The notes under the pieces were generated by a model. It was not told where the DNA came from. It ran no database searches and worked only from the letters and a program-made list of their open reading frames with translations. A DNA stretch of 64,000 nt from CAVUBL01 sp963739795 (GTDB taxonomy: Bacteria; Acidobacteriota; Thermoanaerobaculia; Multivoradales; DATKCC01): NCBI GenBank assembly GCA_963739795.1, contig CAVUBL010000011.1:434001-498000 (forward strand), read 5' to 3'. The first letter of the stretch is position 1; each line of letters opens with the position of its first letter. The translations under genes were made by a program, and so were the position numbers. Below are positions 1 to 9,347 of this stretch, piece after piece.

Positions 1-1425
1 GCGCCGGGCACCGCACTGCCGGCGAAGCAGGTCACGGCGGGCGGCGTCGCCGGGGCCGTGGCCGAGATCCGCAAGATGGTCGCCGCGAAGGGGGCCGCCG
101 CCGGGGACCAGACCTCGATCGAGCTCCTCCTCCGGCCCGACCCGACGATCTGGGACGGCAGCTTCGCCAACAACGGATGGCTCCAAGAGCTGCCCAAGCC
201 GCTGACCCGGCTGACCTGGGACAACGCCCTGCTGCTCTCTCCGACTACCGCCGCCGCCCTGGGCGTCCACGACATCAAGGCCGAGCTCTTCCACGAGCGC
301 CCCAAGGTCCGAGTAACGGTGGGCGAGACCTCGGTGGAGCTGCCGGTGTGGGTGGTGCCGGGCCACGCCGACGGCGCGGGCACCGTCCACTTCGGCCACG
401 GCCGCACCCGCGCCGGCCAGGTGGCCAACAAGGTCGGCGTCGACGTCTACCCCCTGCGCACCCGGGAGGCGCTGTGGCAGACCCGCGCCGGCCTCACCCG
501 CGTGCGCGGCAAGTACCTGATGGCGACCACCCAGGACCACCACTCCATGGAGGGGCGGAACCTGGCGCGCAGCGGAACGCTCGCCGAGTACGTCGACAAC
601 CCCGCGTTCATCGAGGAGATGAACGAGGAGGGGCCGGGCCCGGAGGTCTCCTTCTACCCCGGCTTCGAGTACCCCGACTACAAGTGGGGCATGGCGGTCG
701 ACCTCAACGCCTGCACCGGCTGCAACGCCTGCGTCATCGCCTGCCAGAGCGAGAACAACATCCCCATCGTGGGCAAGGAGCAGGTCGCCCGCGGCCGGGA
801 GATGCACTGGATCCGCATCGACCGCTACTTCGAGAGCGAGGGCCCCGAGGCGATCTCCGCCATCCACCACCAGCCGGTGCTCTGCCAGCAGTGCGAGCAG
901 GCGCCCTGCGAAGTGGTCTGCCCGGTGGGCGCGACGGTCCACAGCTCCGAGGGCCTCAACGACATGGTCTACAACCGGTGCGTCGGCACCCGGTACTGCT
1001 CGAACAACTGCCCGTATAAGGTCCGGCGCTTCAACTTCCTCAAGTACACCGACCAGCACATCGAGGTGGCGAAGATGGGCCGCAACCCGGACGTCACCGT
1101 CCGGATGCGCGGCGTGATGGAGAAGTGCACCTACTGCGTGCAGCGAATCAGCCACGCGCGCATCGACGCCAAGGTGGCCGGCCAGCGGGGCCGGGGCGAC
1201 GGCAAGATCCACGATGGCGGCGTGCGCACCGCGTGCCAGCAGGCCTGCCCCTCCGACGCCCTGATCTTCGGCGATCTGAACGACCCGGACGCCCGGGTCA
1301 CCCGGCGCAAGGCCGAGCCGCTCAACTACACCCTTCTCAGGGAGCTGGCGACCCGGCCGCGCACCACCTATCTGGCCCGGCTGCGCAACCCGAACCCGGC
1401 CCTCGAGAACGCGAGGAGAGCCTAA
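1..1425 (+). CDS. actB: Alternative complex III subunit ActB, C-terminal part (5' end outside window)
   Basis: The frame is open from base 1, so the gene starts upstream; 474 residues are visible. ActB is the molybdopterin-oxidoreductase-like plus ferredoxin-like periplasmic subunit of alternative complex III, the quinol:electron-acceptor oxidoreductase that replaces bc1. Four cysteine clusters of the Fe-S domain are visible: CTGCNAC (about bases 712-732), CQQCEQAPC (about 883-909), a CxxxxxCSNNCP segment (about 981-1017) and CTYC (about 1129-1140), followed by CQQACP. These resemble the 4Fe-4S/3Fe-4S domain of PsrB/HybA-like proteins. actC follows after 2 nt, so they are co-transcribed. Family call is firm; the missing N-terminal part and actA must lie upstream. 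Confidence 0.93.
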   Translation, partial: APGTALPAKQVTAGGVAGAVAEIRKMVAAKGAAAGDQTSIELLLRPDPTIWDGSFANNGWLQELPKPLTRLTWDNALLLSPTTAAALGVHDIKAELFHERPKVRVTVGETSVELPVWVVPGHADGAGTVHFGHGRTRAGQVANKVGVDVYPLRTREALWQTRAGLTRVRGKYLMATTQDHHSMEGRNLARSGTLAEYVDNPAFIEEMNEEGPGPEVSFYPGFEYPDYKWGMAVDLNACTGCNACVIACQSENNIPIVGKEQVARGREMHWIRIDRYFESEGPEAISAIHHQPVLCQQCEQAPCEVVCPVGATVHSSEGLNDMVYNRCVGTRYCSNNCPYKVRRFNFLKYTDQHIEVAKMGRNPDVTVRMRGVMEKCTYCVQRISHARIDAKVAGQRGRGDGKIHDGGVRTACQQACPSDALIFGDLNDPDARVTRRKAEPLNYTLLRELATRPRTTYLARLRNPNPALENARRA

Positions 1426-1427
1426 GC

Positions 1428-2831
1428 ATGGCAGGTATCGACAAGGGCGCTCCCCAGAAGCCCTACGCCCCTCCGGTGATCCGCGGCAGTCAGGACCACG
1501 CCTCGATCACCGACCGGATCTCCGGCAACATCTTCGGCAAGACGCCGGTGTGGTGGTTCGGCGCCATCGGCGTGGCGTTCTGCATCGTCATGATGATGCT
1601 GGCGTCGATCACCTGGCTGATCACCAAGGGCGTCGGAGTCTGGGGCCTGAACATCCCGGTGGCCTGGGGCTTCGCCATCGTCAACTTCGTCTGGTGGATC
1701 GGCATCGGGCACGCCGGCACGCTGATCTCGGCGATCCTCCTGCTCTTCCGCCAGACCTGGCGAACATCGATCAACCGGTTCGCCGAGGCCATGACCCTCT
1801 TTGCCGTGGCCTGCGCCGGCATGTTCCCCTTGCTCCACCTGGGGCGGCCCTGGCTCTTCTACTGGCTGTTCCCCTACCCGAACTCCATGTCGATCTGGCC
1901 CCAGTTCCGGAGCCCGCTGATCTGGGACGTCTTTGCGGTCTCGACCTACGGCACGGTGTCGCTGATCTTCTGGTACGTGGGCCTGATCCCGGACCTCGGC
2001 AGCATGCGGGACAAGGCGAAGAAGCACTTCGCCAAGGTGGTCTACGGGATCATGTCGTTCGGCTGGCGGGGCTCGGTGCGCCACTGGCACAACTACGAGA
2101 CCCTCTACCTGCTCCTCGCCGGCCTGGCCACGCCCCTGGTGCTCTCGGTGCACACCGTGGTGAGCTTCGACTTTGCCGTCGCCCAGCTCCCGGGCTGGCA
2201 CTCGACCATCTTCCCGCCCTTCTTCGTCGCCGGAGCCATCTACTCCGGCTTCGCCATGGTTCTGACCCTGGTGATCCCGATCCGGTCTCTCTACGGGCTC
2301 CAGGACTTCATCACTGAACGCCATCTACAGAACATGGGCAAGGTCATGCTTGCTACCGGGCTGATGGTGGGCTACGGCTATGCACTCGAGCTCTTCCTCG
2401 CCTGGTTCAGCGGCAACCAGTTCGAATGGTTCATGATGAAGAACCGGATCCTGGGCCCGTACTGGTGGGGCTACTGGATGCTGATCGCCTGCAACGTCGT
2501 TATCATCCAGGCCCTCTGGTTCAAGAAAGTGCGCTCGAGCCCGCCGCTCCTGTTCATCGTGTCGATCGTCGTCAACATCGGCATGTGGCTGGAGCGCTAC
2601 GAGATCGTGGTCACGAGCCTGCACCGCGACTTTCTGCCGTCGTCCTGGGCCATGTACGCCGGCACGATCTGGGACTGGACCCTCTTCATCGGCACCCTCG
2701 GCTTCTTCCTCGCCTTGATGTTCATCTTCATACGGCTCCTGCCCATGATCTCCATGTTCGAGGTCCGGGGCCTGGTGTCGTCCAAGAAAGACGAGTTGCC
2801 CGAAAGCGGCGAACAGGTGGTGTCTACATGA
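1428..2831 (+). CDS. actC: Alternative complex III integral membrane subunit ActC (NrfD family)
   Basis: 467 aa, polytopic NrfD/PsrC-type quinol-interacting membrane protein. The ATG at 1428 lies 2 nt after the actB stop with a GAGGAGAG Shine-Dalgarno, so the longer open frame upstream of it is not used. About ten hydrophobic segments are visible, with typical ActC motifs such as WWFGAIG near the start of the first helix and LHRDFLPSSW near the end. The 3' end overlaps actD by ATGA. ActC and ActF are the two membrane subunits thought to bind quinol and possibly couple electron transfer to proton movement. A paralogue of very similar length is at 18354-19754. Confidence 0.95.
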   Translation: MAGIDKGAPQKPYAPPVIRGSQDHASITDRISGNIFGKTPVWWFGAIGVAFCIVMMMLASITWLITKGVGVWGLNIPVAWGFAIVNFVWWIGIGHAGTLISAILLLFRQTWRTSINRFAEAMTLFAVACAGMFPLLHLGRPWLFYWLFPYPNSMSIWPQFRSPLIWDVFAVSTYGTVSLIFWYVGLIPDLGSMRDKAKKHFAKVVYGIMSFGWRGSVRHWHNYETLYLLLAGLATPLVLSVHTVVSFDFAVAQLPGWHSTIFPPFFVAGAIYSGFAMVLTLVIPIRSLYGLQDFITERHLQNMGKVMLATGLMVGYGYALELFLAWFSGNQFEWFMMKNRILGPYWWGYWMLIACNVVIIQALWFKKVRSSPPLLFIVSIVVNIGMWLERYEIVVTSLHRDFLPSSWAMYAGTIWDWTLFIGTLGFFLALMFIFIRLLPMISMFEVRGLVSSKKDELPESGEQVVST

Positions 2832-3373
2832 GCGAAACCCGGCAGGACGAGATCTACGGGCTGCTCGCCGAGTTCTCCGGCGAGGAAGAGCTCGTGGCGG
2901 CGGCCCACGCGGTTCGCGAGGCGGGCTACCGGCGGGCCGACGCCTACATGCCCTACCCGTGCGAGGAGGTCATCCACGCCATGGGCTTCAAGCGCTCGAA
3001 GGTGCCGCTGATCGTGCTGATCGGCGGCATCCTGGGGGCGCTGACGGGCTACGGGCTCCAGTACTGGGTCTCGGCGATCAGCTACCCGATCAACGTGGGC
3101 GGGCGGCCCTACAACTCCTGGGTCGCCTTCATCGTCGTGACCTTCGAGCTGACGATCCTCTTCGCCTCGATCTTCGGCGTGGTGGGGATGCTGGCGCTCA
3201 ACAAGCTGCCCGAGCCCTACCACCCGGTGTTCAACGTCCCGGCGTTCCAGTCGGCCTCCCGGGACGGGTTCTTCCTGGCGATCGAGGCCAGGGACGCGAA
3301 GTTCGACCGCGAGGGCACGGCCCGGTTCCTCGAAGGCTTGAGACCCGTGGCGGTCACGGAGGTGGAGCTGTGA
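2828..3373 (+). CDS. actD: Alternative complex III subunit ActD (DUF3341)
   Basis: 181 aa. Starts with ATG overlapping the actC stop (ATGA). The N-terminal soluble region (residues 1-55) is followed by two membrane segments (about 58-78 and 95-120) and a short cytoplasmic tail ending in a DREGTARFLEGL-like segment, the normal layout of DUF3341/ActD. The role inside the complex is structural: its two helices pack against ActC and its soluble part faces the cytoplasm. It overlaps actE by GTGA. A paralogue is at 19747-20349. Confidence 0.93.
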   Translation: MSETRQDEIYGLLAEFSGEEELVAAAHAVREAGYRRADAYMPYPCEEVIHAMGFKRSKVPLIVLIGGILGALTGYGLQYWVSAISYPINVGGRPYNSWVAFIVVTFELTILFASIFGVVGMLALNKLPEPYHPVFNVPAFQSASRDGFFLAIEARDAKFDREGTARFLEGLRPVAVTEVEL

Positions 3374-4062
3374 GTGTGAGGCGGTCGATTCCTTTCGTCT
3401 TGGCGCTCTTCGCCGCACTCGGCCTCTCCGGCTGCCGCGTGGACATGCACGATCAGCCCAAGTACGAGCCTCTCGAGAAGAGCACCTTCTGGCCCGACGG
3501 CAGCTCGGCGCGTCCGCTGCCCGCCCACACCGTGGCCCGCGGCCAGGTCCACGCCGACACGGTCTACTACACCGGCTTCGGCCCGGACAACAAGCCGGTC
3601 GCCAAGATCCCCATGAAGGTGACGGCGGCGACCCTCGCCCGCGGGCAGGACGACTTCAACACCTTCTGCTCGCCGTGCCACGACCGGGCGGGCACCGGCG
3701 AGGGCATGGTGGTGCGGCGCGGCTACAAGCAGCCGCCCACCTACCACCAGGACCGCCTGCGCCAGGCCCCGGACGGCTACTTCTTCGACGTGATGACCCA
3801 CGGGTTCGGCCAGATGCCGAGCTACGCCGCGCAGGTTCCGGTGCGCGACCGCTGGGCGATCGTGGCCTACATCCGGGCCCTCCAGCTCTCGCAGCACGCG
3901 CCCCTGTCCAGCCTGACCCCCGAGGAGCGGCAGAAGGCCGAGGCCGCCGGGCCGCTGCCCGAGAAGCTCAACGACACCACCAAGGAGCCGTCTCCCGGCG
4001 GATGGCCGCCCGCCACCCCGCCCTCCGAGGCCGCCCCGGAATCCGAGTCGCCAAACCGATGA
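3370..4062 (+). CDS. actE: Alternative complex III mono-heme cytochrome c lipoprotein ActE
   Basis: 230 aa, GTG start overlapping the actD stop; a second GTG six bases on is possible. The N-terminus is a lipoprotein signal with lipobox LSGC about 20 residues in, so the mature protein is probably anchored outside the inner membrane. One c-type heme site, C100-x-x-C103-H104, is visible, with a QMPSY segment downstream that could supply the distal methionine. ActE relays electrons from ActA/ActB to the terminal oxidase. The tail (after about residue 195) is rich in Pro, Glu and Ala. Overlaps actF by ATGA. Confidence 0.93.
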   Translation: MSVRRSIPFVLALFAALGLSGCRVDMHDQPKYEPLEKSTFWPDGSSARPLPAHTVARGQVHADTVYYTGFGPDNKPVAKIPMKVTAATLARGQDDFNTFCSPCHDRAGTGEGMVVRRGYKQPPTYHQDRLRQAPDGYFFDVMTHGFGQMPSYAAQVPVRDRWAIVAYIRALQLSQHAPLSSLTPEERQKAEAAGPLPEKLNDTTKEPSPGGWPPATPPSEAAPESESPNR

Positions 4063-5261
4063 ACGATCGCGAGCCAAGTATCCGGACCCGGGACTGGTCC
4101 GCACCCCCCGCCCTCGACCGGGTGGGCAACCTGGGCCTCGCCGTGGGCGTGGTCGGTGCGGTGCTCCTCGTCCTGGGCTTTCTCGACAACCAGGATCTCT
4201 TCTACCGCGCCTACCTGGTGGGCTGGACCACCTGGCTGAGCATCGCCCTGGGGTCGCTGGCCTTGTCCATGGTGCACCACCTCTCGGGAGGTAGCTGGGG
4301 CCTGCCGATCCGGAGGATCCTGGAGGCGGCGTCGCGGACCCTCCTGCCCCTCGGCGTACTGTTCGTGCCGCTCCTGTTCGGCCTCAGCCACCTCTACCCG
4401 TGGGCGCAGCCGGGCCGGGTGGCGGGCGACCATGTGCTCGAGCACCGGGCTCCGTACATGAACCCCGGGGGCTGGATGCTGCGGGCGGCCCTCTTCTTCG
4501 CCATCTGGGTCGCCATGGCCTACGCCCTCTCCCTCTGGTCCCGGCGCCAGGACTCGACCGGCGATCCGGACCTGATCCGGAACATGCGCCGGCTCGCGGC
4601 CCCCGGGCTGGTCCTCTACGGGCTGACTATCACGCTGGCGTCCATCGACTGGCTGATGACCGTCAACCCGCACTGGTACTCCACCATGTACGGGATCTGG
4701 TTCCTCGGCGACCACGGCGTCGCGGCCATCTCGTTCCTGATCCTGGTCTGCCTGTTCCTGTCGCGCCACGACCCCATGGACGAGGTGCTCGTCCAGCGCC
4801 ACTTCCACGACTACGGCAAGCTCTTGCTGGCCTTCACCATGCTCTGGGCCTACTTCTCGGTGTCCCAGCTCCTGATCATCTGGTCGGGCAACATCCCTGA
4901 AGAGGTGATCTGGTACCACAACCGCCTGAACGGCGGATGGCAGTACGTGGGCCTGGCGATCGCCCTGCTCCACTTCGGGCTGCCATTCCTGGTCCTGCTC
5001 TCCCGCGACCTGAAGCGCGACGGTCGGCTCCTCGCCTGGGTCGCGGCGCTGCTCCTGGTCATGCACTGGGTGGATCTCTACTGGAACGTGGTCCCCGCCT
5101 TCTCCGCGGGGCAGTTCACCCTCTCCTGGCAGGACGTGGTGGCGCCCCTCGCCCTGGGCGGGATCTGGGTCTGGCTGTTCGTGCGGGAGCTCAAGACACG
5201 GCCGCTGCTGCCGGTCCAGGACCCCTATCTCGAGGAGGCATTCGCCGATGGCGGACACTGA
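4059..5261 (+). CDS. actF: Alternative complex III integral membrane subunit ActF
   Basis: 400 aa, ATG overlapping the actE stop. Ten or so hydrophobic segments; contains the ActF-typical SIDWLMTVNPHWYSTMYG block near the middle and a YWNVVPAF segment near the end. ActF is the second NrfD-like membrane subunit of alternative complex III, homologous to but shorter than ActC. Its 3' end overlaps the next small gene by 14 nt, which supports one long transcript from act to cox genes. A paralogue is at 20346-21578. Confidence 0.94.
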   Translation: MNDREPSIRTRDWSAPPALDRVGNLGLAVGVVGAVLLVLGFLDNQDLFYRAYLVGWTTWLSIALGSLALSMVHHLSGGSWGLPIRRILEAASRTLLPLGVLFVPLLFGLSHLYPWAQPGRVAGDHVLEHRAPYMNPGGWMLRAALFFAIWVAMAYALSLWSRRQDSTGDPDLIRNMRRLAAPGLVLYGLTITLASIDWLMTVNPHWYSTMYGIWFLGDHGVAAISFLILVCLFLSRHDPMDEVLVQRHFHDYGKLLLAFTMLWAYFSVSQLLIIWSGNIPEEVIWYHNRLNGGWQYVGLAIALLHFGLPFLVLLSRDLKRDGRLLAWVAALLLVMHWVDLYWNVVPAFSAGQFTLSWQDVVAPLALGGIWVWLFVRELKTRPLLPVQDPYLEEAFADGGH

Positions 5262-5772
5262 GACCAAGCCGGGCCACGACGCCCGGCCGCCCGAGCAGTA
5301 CGACCGCGAAATCAACATGAAGGCCGTGGTCGCGACGGGGATCGGCCTCGCCGCGACCACCGCGGTGGCCATCATCCTCATGTGGTTCCTCTACCGCGGT
5401 ATGGCGAGCTACATGAAGTCGAAGAACCCGCCGCCGTCGCCCATCGCCGAGGCGACCCGTCCGCAGGAGCCGCCGGGTCCGCGCCTCCAGGCGACGCCGA
5501 TCGAGGACCTGAAGGCCATGCGCGCCGAGGAGCACACCCTGCTCGAGGGCTACAGCCTGGTGGACAAGGGGAGCGACTACGCCCGCATCCCCATCGAGCT
5601 CGCCATGAAGAAGGTCCTCGCCGAAGGCCTCGGTTCCGGCGTGGGCCCCGCGCCCGCCATTCCGAACCGCGCCGGCATGCCCGAGCCCGGCGACTCCCCG
5701 GACGCTTCGGGCAGCACCGGGGGCGGTGAGCCGCAGCAGCCCCCGGCCACGACCGACGGAAGGAATCGATGA
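5248..5772 (+). CDS. Small single-span membrane protein of the act-cox operon
   Basis: 174 aa. Residues 1-25 are polar, residues 26-48 form one membrane helix, and the rest is a Pro/Ala-rich outside domain. A conserved-looking block LLEGYSLVDKGSDYARIPI (about 92-110) resembles the RIPI-containing block found in small proteins encoded between alternative complex III and SCO/oxidase genes in other bacteria. No cofactor motif is seen. It overlaps actF by 14 nt and sco by 4 nt. A role in assembling or bridging complex III and the oxidase is inference from position only. Confidence 0.8.
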   Translation: MADTETKPGHDARPPEQYDREINMKAVVATGIGLAATTAVAIILMWFLYRGMASYMKSKNPPPSPIAEATRPQEPPGPRLQATPIEDLKAMRAEEHTLLEGYSLVDKGSDYARIPIELAMKKVLAEGLGSGVGPAPAIPNRAGMPEPGDSPDASGSTGGGEPQQPPATTDGRNR

Positions 5773-6665
5773 ACAGCAGCATTGCCGTGCCTCAGAACCC
5801 GCCCCTCCGGGGGCTCCTCCGGACCCTCGTCTGCGCCCTGCTGGTGCTCGGAGCGGCGTTGCCGGCGGCCGCACAGTTCGGCGGCCCGCGGCCCCAGGAC
5901 ATCGGGAGCTATCAGAAGGGCAAGCCGAGCGCGGTCAAGGGAGTGGACTTCGCGCAGAAGCTCGGGGCGACCGTGCCCATGGGCACCCACTTCCGGGACG
6001 AGTCGGGGCGGGACGTGACCCTCGCCGAGCTCGGCCGGGGCAAGCCCATCGTCCTGGTGCCCGCGTACTACCACTGCCCGATGCTCTGCCCCCTGGTGAT
6101 CAACGGGGTCGCCTCGAGCCTCGACACGCTGAAGCTCGACGCCGGGAAGGACTTCTCGGTGATCGTCGTCTCGATCGACCCGAAAGAGACGCCGAAGATG
6201 GCGACCGAGGCCAAGGCGCGCTTTCTCCACGGCTACGACCATCCCGGGGCCGCCCAGGGCGCCCACTTCCTGACCGGCGAGGATCCGCAGATCCACGCGG
6301 TGATGGACGCCATCGGCTTCCACTACAACTACCTGCCGGAGAAGGACCAATACGCCCACGCGGCGGGCATCGTGGTGCTCACGCCCGTGGGCAAGGTGGC
6401 GCGCTACTTCTACGGCGTCGAGTACCCGCCCCGGGACGTGCGCCTGGGCCTGGTCGACGCGTCGGGCGAGAAGATCGGCTCGCTGGTCGACAAGGTGATC
6501 CTGTACTGCTGCACCTACGATCCCACGACCGGCCGCTACAGCGCAGCGATCCTCAACATCGTCCGGCTGGGCGGTGTGCTCACCCTCGTCGCCCTCGGCC
6601 TGTTCTTCTTCCTGAGCTGGCGCCACGGCAAGCACCGCGCAAGCACCTCCATGGGGGAAGCCTGA
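5769..6665 (+). CDS. SCO1/SenC-type copper chaperone
   Basis: 298 aa. An N-terminal signal or anchor (about residues 18-36) is followed by a thioredoxin-fold SCO domain. The copper-binding C103-P-M-L-C107 motif and a downstream histidine in YAHAAG (the usual third ligand) are present. A C-terminal hydrophobic segment near residues 260-280 suggests a second membrane anchor, common in SCO proteins of act-cox operons. SCO proteins deliver copper to the CuA site of subunit II, which is encoded next. ATGA overlap with the preceding gene; coxB starts 1 nt after its stop. Confidence 0.93.
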   Translation: MNSSIAVPQNPPLRGLLRTLVCALLVLGAALPAAAQFGGPRPQDIGSYQKGKPSAVKGVDFAQKLGATVPMGTHFRDESGRDVTLAELGRGKPIVLVPAYYHCPMLCPLVINGVASSLDTLKLDAGKDFSVIVVSIDPKETPKMATEAKARFLHGYDHPGAAQGAHFLTGEDPQIHAVMDAIGFHYNYLPEKDQYAHAAGIVVLTPVGKVARYFYGVEYPPRDVRLGLVDASGEKIGSLVDKVILYCCTYDPTTGRYSAAILNIVRLGGVLTLVALGLFFFLSWRHGKHRASTSMGEA

Positions 6666-6666
6666 G

Positions 6667-7677
6667 ATGCCCGATAGTTTTCCTCTTCTTCCCCAGCGAG
6701 CCTCCACGGTCGCGGGGCAGGTCGACGCCCTGTGGTGGACCTGGATCGCCATCAGCGCGTTCTTCGCGCTGCTGATCGCGGTCGCCATCTTCTACTTCTT
6801 CGTCCGCTACCAGAGGCGTGATCCGATGGAGATGGGCCACTCGGCCCACGGCTCGACCACGCTCGAGATCGTCTGGTCGGTGATCCCGCTGGTCATCGTG
6901 CTGATCATGTTCGGTTGGGGCGTGAAGGTCTTCTTCGCCCAGTCGGACCCGCCCTCGAACGCGGTCGAGTACTTCGCCACCGCCAAGCAGTGGATGTGGA
7001 AGTTCCAGCATCCCGGAGGCAAGCGGGAGATCAACGAGCTGCACATCCCGGTGGGGCAGCCGATCAAGCTCACCATGATCTCGGAGGACGTGATCCACGC
7101 CCTGTTCGTCCCCGCCTTCCGGGTGAAGGCCGACGTCCTGCCTGGTCGCTACACCACGATCTGGTTCCAGGCGACCAAGCCGGGCAAGTACCACCTCTTC
7201 TGCGCCGAGTACTGCGGCACCGAGCACTCCAAGATGGGCGGCACGGTTTACGTCATGGAGCCGGAGGACTACCAGGCCTGGCTGGCCGCGGGCCCGCCGG
7301 GCACCGGCCCCGGCGCGAGCGGCAAGGAGCTGTTCACGAGCCTCGCCTGCATCACCTGCCATCGGCCGGGTGTGCGGGCGCGCGGCCCGAACCTCGACGG
7401 GGTCTTCGGCAGCAAGGTCCAGCTCGCCGACGGCAGCGTGGTGGTGGCCGACGAGAGCTACGTCCGGGAGTCGATCCTCGATCCCAAGGCCAAGGTGGTC
7501 GCCGGCTTCCAGCCGGTGATGCCCACGTTCAAGGGCCAGGTGACCGAGGACCAGCTCCTCCAGCTCGTCCAGTACGTCAAGTCTCTGGGCAAGGAGGCTC
7601 ACGCCGACCAGCCCGGACAGGCGCCGGCCGGCACCTCGGCCGCCGCTGCCCCAACGACCGGAGGTCAGGGTCAATGA
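6667..7677 (+). CDS. coxB: Cytochrome c oxidase subunit II with fused cytochrome c (caa3 type)
   Basis: 336 aa. Two N-terminal membrane helices (about 20-45 and 60-80), a cupredoxin domain with a complete CuA set (C179, E181, C183, H187, M190 in CAEYCGTEHSKM, plus an upstream His in EDVIHALF) and a C-terminal cytochrome c domain with C228-x-x-C231-H232. The fused heme domain makes this a caa3-type enzyme that can accept electrons directly from ActE. ATG 1 nt after the SCO stop; stop overlaps coxA by ATGA. Confidence 0.96.
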   Translation: MPDSFPLLPQRASTVAGQVDALWWTWIAISAFFALLIAVAIFYFFVRYQRRDPMEMGHSAHGSTTLEIVWSVIPLVIVLIMFGWGVKVFFAQSDPPSNAVEYFATAKQWMWKFQHPGGKREINELHIPVGQPIKLTMISEDVIHALFVPAFRVKADVLPGRYTTIWFQATKPGKYHLFCAEYCGTEHSKMGGTVYVMEPEDYQAWLAAGPPGTGPGASGKELFTSLACITCHRPGVRARGPNLDGVFGSKVQLADGSVVVADESYVRESILDPKAKVVAGFQPVMPTFKGQVTEDQLLQLVQYVKSLGKEAHADQPGQAPAGTSAAAAPTTGGQGQ

Positions 7678-9347
7678 GCCGTTCAGCCGTCGCCGCCGTG
7701 GCGCCACCGCCCGCCAACAACTACCTCAACGCCGAGCACGGCTTGCTGTCCTGGCTTCTGACCCGGGACCACAAGCGGATCGCGATTCTCTACCTGATCT
7801 CGATCAGCATCTTCTTCGTCGTCGGCGGCACCTTCGCCGGCATGATCCGGCTGGAGCTGCTGACCCCCCAGGGAGATCTGTTCACGGCGGACACCTACAA
7901 CCGCCTGTTCACCATGCACGGCGTGGTGATGATCTTCTTCTTCCTGATCCCGTCGATCCCGGCGGTGCTCGGCAACTTCCTGGTGCCGATCATGATCGGG
8001 GCCAAGGACCTGGCCTTCCCGAAGCTCAATCTGGCGAGCTGGTACATCTACAACCTGGCCGGAATCTTCGCCATCTACGCCATGCTCAAGGGGGGCGTGG
8101 ACACGGGCTGGACCTTCTACGCTCCGTTCTCCACCACCTACTCGAACAGCTACGTGATCCCGACGGCGATGGCCGGCTTCACCGCCGGCTTCTCCTCGAT
8201 CTTCACGGGCCTGAACTTCATCGTCACGATCCACAGGATGAGGGCGCCGGGCCTCTCCTGGTTCCGGCTACCCCTGTTCATCTGGTCGACGTACGCCACC
8301 AGCCTGATCATCGTCCTGGGCACCCCCGTGCTCGCCATCGCCCTGCTCCTGCTCATCGCCGAGCGCGCTTTCCACATCGGCATTTTCGACCCCAAGCTCG
8401 GCGGCGACCCGGTGCTCTTCCAGCACCTGTTCTGGTTCTACTCCCATCCGGCGGTCTACATCATGATCCTGCCGTCGATGGGGGTGGTCTCCGAGCTCAT
8501 CGCGGCCTTCTCCAGGAAGAAAATCTTCGGCTACAAGTTCGTGGCCTTCGCCTCCATGGCCATCGCGGTCCTGGGCTTCCTGGTGTGGGGGCACCACATG
8601 TTCACCTCGGGGCAGTCGGTCTACGCCTCGACCGTGTTCTCGGTGCTCACCATGTTGGTGGCCATCCCGTCGGCGGTGAAGGTATTCAACTGGACGGCCA
8701 CACTGCACCGCGGGTCGATCTCCTACGACACGCCCATGCTCTACGCCCTGGGGTTCATCGGCCTCTTCACCATCGGCGGGCTGACCGGGGTCATGCTGGG
8801 CACCCTGGGGATCGACATCTACGTCCACGACACCTACTTCGTGGTCGCCCACTTTCACTACATCATGGTGGGCGGCGCCATCCTGGGCTACCTCGGGGGC
8901 CTGCACTACTGGTGGCCCAAGATCACCGGGCGTCTGTACAACAAGTTCTGGTCCCAGGTCTCGGCGATTGTGATCTTCGTCGGGTTCAACCTGACCTTCT
9001 TCCCGCAGTTCATCCTCGGCTTCCTGGGGATGCCGCGGCGCTACTGGAGCTACCCGCCCGAGTTCCAGGTGCTCAACGTCCTCTCGACGGCCGGCGCCAC
9101 GGTGCTGGGCATCGGGCTGCTCCTGCCGCTGTTCTACTTCATCGCCTCGCTGGGCAAGCGGGGCCGCTGGGCCGGCCCGAACCCCTGGGGCGCCACCGGC
9201 CTCGAGTGGGAGACCTCGTCACCGCCCCCGACCTACAACTTCGAGACCCCTCCGGTCGTCACCCACGGGCCGTACGAGTACGACCGGCTCTACGGTCCAG
9301 GCGGGACCGAGCTGAGCCCGGGAGAGAAGGAGCCCGACGTTGCCTGA
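7674..9347 (+). CDS. coxA: Cytochrome c oxidase subunit I (A2-type heme-copper oxidase)
   Basis: 557 aa, twelve-helix catalytic subunit. The heme ligands (TMHG near residue 80; HFHYI near 395) and CuB ligands (H258; WGHHMF near 298) are present. The D-channel aspartate is in GAKDLAFP. The K-channel lysine is K336 in SAVKVFNW. The helix VI motif is WFYSHPAVY: Glu is replaced by A260 but preceded by Tyr-Ser, which is the defining A2-family signature. The start ATG overlaps the coxB stop, excluding the longer upstream frame. This is the terminal oxidase paired with the first act cluster. Confidence 0.96.
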   Translation: MSRSAVAAVAPPPANNYLNAEHGLLSWLLTRDHKRIAILYLISISIFFVVGGTFAGMIRLELLTPQGDLFTADTYNRLFTMHGVVMIFFFLIPSIPAVLGNFLVPIMIGAKDLAFPKLNLASWYIYNLAGIFAIYAMLKGGVDTGWTFYAPFSTTYSNSYVIPTAMAGFTAGFSSIFTGLNFIVTIHRMRAPGLSWFRLPLFIWSTYATSLIIVLGTPVLAIALLLLIAERAFHIGIFDPKLGGDPVLFQHLFWFYSHPAVYIMILPSMGVVSELIAAFSRKKIFGYKFVAFASMAIAVLGFLVWGHHMFTSGQSVYASTVFSVLTMLVAIPSAVKVFNWTATLHRGSISYDTPMLYALGFIGLFTIGGLTGVMLGTLGIDIYVHDTYFVVAHFHYIMVGGAILGYLGGLHYWWPKITGRLYNKFWSQVSAIVIFVGFNLTFFPQFILGFLGMPRRYWSYPPEFQVLNVLSTAGATVLGIGLLLPLFYFIASLGKRGRWAGPNPWGATGLEWETSSPPPTYNFETPPVVTHGPYEYDRLYGPGGTELSPGEKEPDVA

